Of a DNA stretch of 8,834 nt, positions 5,217 through 8,834 are shown one piece after another. A program made the position numbers and the translations under genes. Within the stretch, counting starts at the first letter, position 1, and each line of letters begins with the position of its first letter. The notes below the pieces were generated by a model, which did not search any database, had not been told where the DNA came from, and worked only from the letters and a program-made list of their open reading frames with translations. The DNA comes from a candidate division TM6 bacterium UASB124 (GTDB lineage Bacteria > Babelota > Babeliae > Babelales > RVW-14): contig CAMBZK010000039.1 of NCBI GenBank assembly GCA_945872225.1, positions 1 to 8,834 on the forward strand, read 5' to 3'.

Positions 5217-6152
5217 TTACCGAAAGCTTTGGGTAATCAGCGAGGCATCAAAGCCAAGGCACTCGTTATCTTTGGCATAAAAATAGACGCTCGTTTTAAA
5301 AATAATGCGTGCGACCGTTAAGGCTGCTGAGGCAAAGGCTGCGAGGCACAAGATTAAGCTGATAATCAGTACAGGAAATAGGGGCAACGAGCTGCTTGCT
5401 TGCGTTACTTGCGTAATCAGCGGTGCAAAGAGCGCAACTAGCAATATGACCACGATGCCGATGGCGCTGTAAAAAAAGCTAAACATAAAATTGGCTGAAA
5501 GCGTTTCGCCAAAAGTCTTTTTGATGAGAGCAAACGATGTTCTAATGCTTGAAAAAGCGCCCCTACGTTCAAACGCGATGACTTGTGGGACAAGGAACGT
5601 GCAGACGCTCCAAGCCATGGAGAGCAAGCTGCCAACCATGTGCCTAATGGCATCGAGAATTGAAAATCTATCGTTTTCGCGCTTGCCACTGATGGCGCCA
5701 ATAGCTAATCCTATGGTTGTATCAAACAACACCCAGCAGAGTACATACCAGCTAGCTTTCAAAGCTGACCACAATGCCTTGCTCATGTGCAGTTGACTAT
5801 AATTTTGGTGCATAGCCGCAGCAGCGTAGGTACTGATCGCTATTTCGAGTAGATTTTTCCAGAGTGCATGTGCCAGAAGTATCATGAGGAAGCTGCTGAT
5901 GAAATTAAGCATGACCGTGGGTTCAATGGTACCGTGATAAACGGTGCCATGTACTGTTTGCGTCGTATGTGTCCAGGTTGTGCCGCGGAGGAGATAAACG
6001 GCACAGCTTGCCAGTGCGCCCATAATGGCTGCATAAGAAAACATGAGCAGTCCGGCAAACCAATAAAATGCCTTGTGCTCGTGCATTAAGCTAAATGCCT
6101 GGACCATAATGGCAAAACCGTTTTTTAAACGGGCAAACATTGTACCAATCAT
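5217..6152 (-). CDS. Six-helix membrane protein, DUF6159-like
   Basis: This 311-residue integral membrane protein has about six predicted helices, near residues 28-55, 79-97, 133-155, 172-193, 217-244 and 258-285. The stretch AWSVCTFLVPQVIAFERR (180-197), then SIRTSFALIKKTFGETL, resembles the DUF6159 family, where a helix ending in 'vPvia-E' precedes a conserved 'S-xx-l-k-xx-x-GE' segment. The family has no established function. I chose ATG 6150-6152 because AAGGAG stands 6 nt upstream. The longer start at 6191 has no ribosome-binding site and would add 13 polar residues. Rpn follows 70 bp downstream and may share its transcript, but no functional link is known. The family name is from recognition of pattern, not a search. 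Confidence 0.7.
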   Translation of the reverse strand: MIGTMFARLKNGFAIMVQAFSLMHEHKAFYWFAGLLMFSYAAIMGALASCAVYLLRGTTWTHTTQTVHGTVYHGTIEPTVMLNFISSFLMILLAHALWKNLLEIAISTYAAAAMHQNYSQLHMSKALWSALKASWYVLCWVLFDTTIGLAIGAISGKRENDRFSILDAIRHMVGSLLSMAWSVCTFLVPQVIAFERRGAFSSIRTSFALIKKTFGETLSANFMFSFFYSAIGIVVILLVALFAPLITQVTQASSSLPLFPVLIISLILCLAAFASAALTVARIIFKTSVYFYAKDNECLGFDASLITQSFR

Positions 6153-6193
6153 CGCGAGCTCCTTGATTAGGTAAGGGGTTTTATAGCTCATGC

Positions 6194-6223
6194 AGCATAG
6201 GCTCTGTATGGTTTGCAGTGCAA
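6194..6223 (-). promoter_or_regulatory. Predicted promoter for the DUF6159-like gene
   Basis: On the minus strand TTGCAC (6223-6218) and TATGCT (6199-6194) are 18 nt apart. The start codon lies about 40 bp downstream. This position also argues for the shorter start at 6152, since the 6191 start would fall almost at the transcription start. Consensus match only. Confidence 0.4.
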
Positions 6224-6282
6224 TATTTCTGATAGTCCGGCATCGTTAATTTTTCTATTAGGTATTTTTATTTGTCGTTGAT

Positions 6283-6311
6283 TGTTTTTGCCTCGCCCGA
6301 TTTGCCATAAT
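6283..6311 (+). promoter_or_regulatory. Predicted promoter for the exported J-domain protein
   Basis: TTGTTT (6283-6288), a 17-nt spacer and CATAAT (6306-6311) make a good sigma70-type match. Transcription would start near 6318, about 54 nt before the chosen start codon. It diverges from the membrane-protein promoter about 60 bp away. Confidence 0.45.
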
Positions 6312-6371
6312 TAATGGGGGTAAGCGCTCTTGCGCGTAGATGAATGGGGAATAGTTTTTCGGGGAGTGGTC

Positions 6372-8057
6372 ATGCTTAAAAAAGATGTAAGAATACTTTT
6401 TGCTATAGCCATTTTGTTGATGCCTATTGTTTCGGTGCCAGATGTTTATGGGGCATCGAAGGGGAGCCGACTTTCTGTTCAGGGAGTGGTGGCGACTTCA
6501 AAAAAACCGAATTTGATAATTAATACACAAGCGCCAGTAAGAGCTGATGCTCCAGGTGCTCGTGGTGAAGCGCCCGCAGAGCGTCAAACCCTTGAAGGTC
6601 AATTGTCTGCGCAAGAGTGGCTTGGTCGTTCCGAAACGCCCGCTTTTGAACCGCAACGAGATCTCCCTGCTGCGACAACTCCCTCAGAAGGGGCGGGACT
6701 GGTCGGGGTAGCACGAGCTGATGCAGAGGGTGTTGTGCAGTCAACGTACCGCTCGCCAACCGTGGGGACTTTTCCTGCATTTTCATCTTCTCCAGTGCTT
6801 ATGCTTAGAGACGCTCCAGCAGGGCAAGCAAATATGCGAAGCCCAGTCCTAGCAAGGCAGCCTACTGATCGTGCGGCTGCAATCGTACCAGAGGTGCGGG
6901 CTCCTGAGGTTGTTGCGTATGAAACAAGATTAGCAGGTAAAAAGGCCAGATATAAGGCAGAAGCAGATGGATTCGGTACAGAACTAAAGAGTAGGCTTTC
7001 TGACCTAGAAGATAAAACTAGAGAACTATCGGCTCATAAAGCTGCTGTTGATGCTATCAAAGATACAGAAAGCGATCTTGGGATTGAGCTAGGAGTTATA
7101 GACACTAAAACCAAAAAGCAAAAAGAGATTGCAGCAGGGGTGGGTGCCCTTCAGAAAAAAATAGATAAAAGAAGTGGTAGTCTTCTTAAAAAAGCAGCAA
7201 CAGGCCAATTAATTGCGAATATCCGTGAAAATGTCAACGCGGTTTTGGACAAAGAGTTAAGTTTAAAAGACATTGTGCTGGGCCGTGTGAATAAAAAACT
7301 TCAGGACAAGTTGGTTGAACAGCAAAAGAAACTAAGTGAGGCGACCCAAGATACATCCACAAGAGTGCGAAAAGCGGCGGATATGCAAAAAGCGCTAGAT
7401 GCCAAGCGAGAGGCTGAGCGGTTGAGTGAAAATGCTGAATCGGCTCTTAAGAGTGCTAAGCAAGCCCATGACCATTTAAGCGATAAGACTCTTACCGCTG
7501 TTCTAAAATTAGAAAACGTTGAACGGAAAATGCAAGATACAGAGCAGGCCCTGGCTGCAAAGAAGAGTAAAAAGCTTGCCAAAGAAGAGCAAGCCTTGGT
7601 GCAACAATGGCATGCAAAAATTAATGAAGCTGATTTAAAAATACAGCGAGCGGAAGGCAGGATAGCAGAGTTGAGCCAGTGGCTTACTCAGGCGCAGCAC
7701 AACTTACAATTATTACAGCGTCCTCAGCTGTATAATCCATATCAACAGCGTCAACAGAGTGAGTTAGCATATAATATTTCACGAGCATATACAGAAATAG
7801 AGTTGCATCAAAACATTCGAGCTGAAACATTAAAGCAGAAACAGGCTGGTGCTTTAGAGGCTCTTGGACTTGCTGTTGGTGCAGGGCAAACCGCAATCAA
7901 AAAAAACTACTACAGGCTTGCTAAAGAGCTGCATCCTGATAAGACACGAGCCCTCCCAGAAACTGAAAGAAAAATAGCCGAGGCGAAATTTAAAATGATT
8001 AATGAATCCTATGAGATATTAAAGCCCGCCCAAAGCCAGGCCAATCTTGGTGAGTGA
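6372..8057 (+). CDS. Exported coiled-coil protein with C-terminal J domain
   Basis: This 561-residue protein has four parts. A signal peptide (MLKKDVRILFAIAILLMPIV) probably ends near VYG-A, residues 27/28. A low-complexity Ala/Pro/Arg-rich region covers about 40-170. A long, highly charged coiled coil covers about 180-490, broken by a Q/Y/P-rich patch near 450. A J domain fills 492-551, with KKNYYRLAKELHPDK (the HPD triad at 521-523) and FKMINESYEIL. J domains stimulate Hsp70 ATPase, so the protein may recruit an Hsp70; the signal peptide implies this happens outside the cytoplasm, perhaps in a host cell. That last step is inference. ATG 6372 has GGGGAG 6 nt upstream; a TTG at 6330 would put 14 polar residues ahead of the signal peptide. 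It shares motifs with the next gene. Confidence 0.85.
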   Translation: MLKKDVRILFAIAILLMPIVSVPDVYGASKGSRLSVQGVVATSKKPNLIINTQAPVRADAPGARGEAPAERQTLEGQLSAQEWLGRSETPAFEPQRDLPAATTPSEGAGLVGVARADAEGVVQSTYRSPTVGTFPAFSSSPVLMLRDAPAGQANMRSPVLARQPTDRAAAIVPEVRAPEVVAYETRLAGKKARYKAEADGFGTELKSRLSDLEDKTRELSAHKAAVDAIKDTESDLGIELGVIDTKTKKQKEIAAGVGALQKKIDKRSGSLLKKAATGQLIANIRENVNAVLDKELSLKDIVLGRVNKKLQDKLVEQQKKLSEATQDTSTRVRKAADMQKALDAKREAERLSENAESALKSAKQAHDHLSDKTLTAVLKLENVERKMQDTEQALAAKKSKKLAKEEQALVQQWHAKINEADLKIQRAEGRIAELSQWLTQAQHNLQLLQRPQLYNPYQQRQQSELAYNISRAYTEIELHQNIRAETLKQKQAGALEALGLAVGAGQTAIKKNYYRLAKELHPDKTRALPETERKIAEAKFKMINESYEILKPAQSQANLGE

Positions 8058-8072
8058 TTTTAAACTAGTTTT

Positions 8073-8094
8073 GGGCTGGCGCACTCGCCAGCCC
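8073..8094 (+). terminator. Strong GC hairpin after the J-domain gene
   Basis: GGGCTGGCG-CACT-CGCCAGCCC forms a perfect 9-bp stem 15 bp after the stop codon. The following bases (TCATTAATAA) are A/T-rich but lack a clean T-run, so termination may be partial or the hairpin may protect the 3' end. It separates the two tandem exported-protein genes. Confidence 0.55.
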
Positions 8095-8120
8095 TCATTA
8101 ATAAGTAACGGTTTTAGTGC

Positions 8121-8129
8121 TGTGATAAT
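8121..8129 (+). promoter_or_regulatory. Extended -10 promoter for the second exported protein
   Basis: TGTGATAAT contains the extended -10 TG and a GATAAT hexamer (8124-8129). No good -35 is seen 17 nt upstream. Transcription would start near 8136, leaving a very short leader made almost wholly of the purine-rich ribosome-binding tract. Confidence 0.4.
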
Positions 8130-8131
8130 GT

Positions 8132-8149
8132 AGGGAGAGGGAGAGGGAT
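8132..8149 (+). promoter_or_regulatory. Triplicated Shine-Dalgarno-like tract
   Basis: Three 6-bp units in a row (AGGGAG, AGGGAG, AGGGAT) lie directly before the GTG at 8151. The middle unit ends 7 nt from the start, an ideal distance. The tract supports GTG as the start. Being a short tandem repeat, it could change length by slippage and so alter translation. Confidence 0.6.
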
Positions 8150-8150
8150 A

Positions 8151-8834
8151 GTGGAAAAAAGAGCAATAGGTCTACTGGTTATTGGTTTGTTTGGGCTGCA
8201 GGTTTTTTTGCAGGGTAGTATGCACAATCCAAAAAAATTGCCAGGTGGATCGCGGACTAGTGTTGAAGGAGTGCGCCCCGCTGTTACAGCTGCTGATAAG
8301 TTTTCTTTCAGCCTGCCAGAAATAACCGCTGAACGTGTTCAGGATTATACTGCGCGTTTGGAAAGTAAACTGACTAATGCCACGCGTGAACGCCAAGAAT
8401 TAGAAGCGGCAGGCCATGAAGTGCTGGATACTTATGCACGTGAAAAAGAGTGGGCGGCAAAAGAAGATCAAAGAAATTATGAAGATCATGCCGCTCTGTT
8501 GGTTGAGCAGCAGCAAGCTAAAGATGAGCACGAAGCAGCGCTAAAAACCTGGGGCGAGGTGTACCTTGCTGTGAATACTGCAGAGAGGCAATTGCCTCAA
8601 AAAAAGAGTAATTTTGTCAGTGCCGTAAGAAGTTGGGTTACGGGAAAGCCAGCTGCAGTTAGTGTTCAGGAACAAACGCTTAGTAAGCTTAGGGCAGAGC
8701 TTGAGGTGCACCGTGCGCTTCTTGCGCAAAAGGACCAAGCGAGAGTTGTTGTAGCTGATAAAATACAAAAAGTTGCACAAGTACCACAACAAAGAGCTGT
8801 GCAGCTTGATGCTAAGTACCGAAAGCTAGCTAAT
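8151..8834 (+). CDS. Exported coiled-coil protein, paralogue of the preceding gene (3' truncated)
   Basis: The frame is open from GTG 8151 to the window edge (228 codons), so the C-terminus is missing. It begins with a signal peptide (MEKRAIGLLVIGLFGLQVFL), followed by GSRTSVEGV (33-41). The preceding protein has GSRLSVQGV at 31-39, also just past its signal peptide. A second block matches: LPEITAERVQDYTARL (55-70) against VPEVRAPEVVAYETRL (172-187), with both continuing to a Lys three residues on. From about 60 onward it is charged, Gln/Glu/Ala-rich coiled coil. I infer tandem paralogy, with this copy lacking the long low-complexity insertion. A C-terminal J domain can be predicted but is not visible. 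ATG 8220 is an alternative start, but it would remove the signal peptide and lose the strong ribosome-binding tract. Confidence 0.8.
   Translation, partial: MEKRAIGLLVIGLFGLQVFLQGSMHNPKKLPGGSRTSVEGVRPAVTAADKFSFSLPEITAERVQDYTARLESKLTNATRERQELEAAGHEVLDTYAREKEWAAKEDQRNYEDHAALLVEQQQAKDEHEAALKTWGEVYLAVNTAERQLPQKKSNFVSAVRSWVTGKPAAVSVQEQTLSKLRAELEVHRALLAQKDQARVVVADKIQKVAQVPQQRAVQLDAKYRKLAN

Noticed and set aside
5868..6089. 73-codon cysteine-containing plus-strand frame
   Set aside because: It is antisense to the membrane-protein gene. The cysteines do not form a spaced metal-binding motif and no ribosome-binding site is evident.
6330..6371. TTG start 14 codons before the chosen start of the J-domain protein
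   Set aside because: It would put polar residues ahead of a clear signal peptide, while ATG 6372 has GGGGAG at the right distance.
8172..8792. Minus-strand frames at 8172-8396 and 8541-8792
   Set aside because: They are antisense to a plus-strand frame that stays open for 228 codons with a signal peptide and homology to its neighbour.

Overview
This 8.8-kb bacterial window has moderate GC content and compact genes on both strands. It mixes housekeeping genes with genes typical of small host-associated genomes: an RMD1/DUF155 protein, an Rpn-family nuclease, a deoxynucleoside kinase for nucleotide salvage, a DUF6159-like membrane protein, and exported coiled-coil proteins, one ending in a J domain. 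My best guess at the lineage is a protist-associated bacterium such as Candidatus Dependentiae (TM6/Babeliae). This rests on gene content alone, with no marker gene in the window, and I hold it at only about even odds.

Layout. At the left edge is the C-terminus of a penicillin-binding protein 2-like transpeptidase (+), whose tail overlaps the end of a convergent RMD1-family gene (-). Next on the minus strand are trmB (tRNA m7G46 methyltransferase) and rlmB/TrmH-family (rRNA 2'-O-methyltransferase). They are separated by 255 bp that hold two oppositely oriented copies of a structured repeat. A deoxynucleoside kinase (+) diverges from rlmB, with overlapping predicted promoters and a third repeat copy in its leader. 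The 404-bp gap after the kinase has no gene. It holds a fourth repeat copy, a distinct 133-bp imperfect palindrome, and a 15-bp direct repeat at its edges. Then come rpn and a six-helix membrane protein (both -). Finally there are two exported coiled-coil proteins in tandem (+). The second starts with GTG and runs off the right edge.

How the parts relate. trmB and rlmB modify the translation machinery, and RMD1-family proteins are linked to organelle translation in eukaryotes. The kinase would phosphorylate salvaged deoxynucleosides. The two right-hand proteins share a motif just after their signal peptides and a second conserved block at the start of the coiled coil. They therefore look like diverged tandem paralogues, with a low-complexity insertion in the first. 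They are the best candidates here for an undescribed exported (periplasmic or host-directed) family.

The most interesting non-coding signal is the ~55-bp repeat family. Its four copies keep a central core, an outer stem and an inner hairpin, and the stem bases change in a compensatory way between copies. One copy is bracketed by an 11-bp direct repeat, as expected of a mobile or slipped element.
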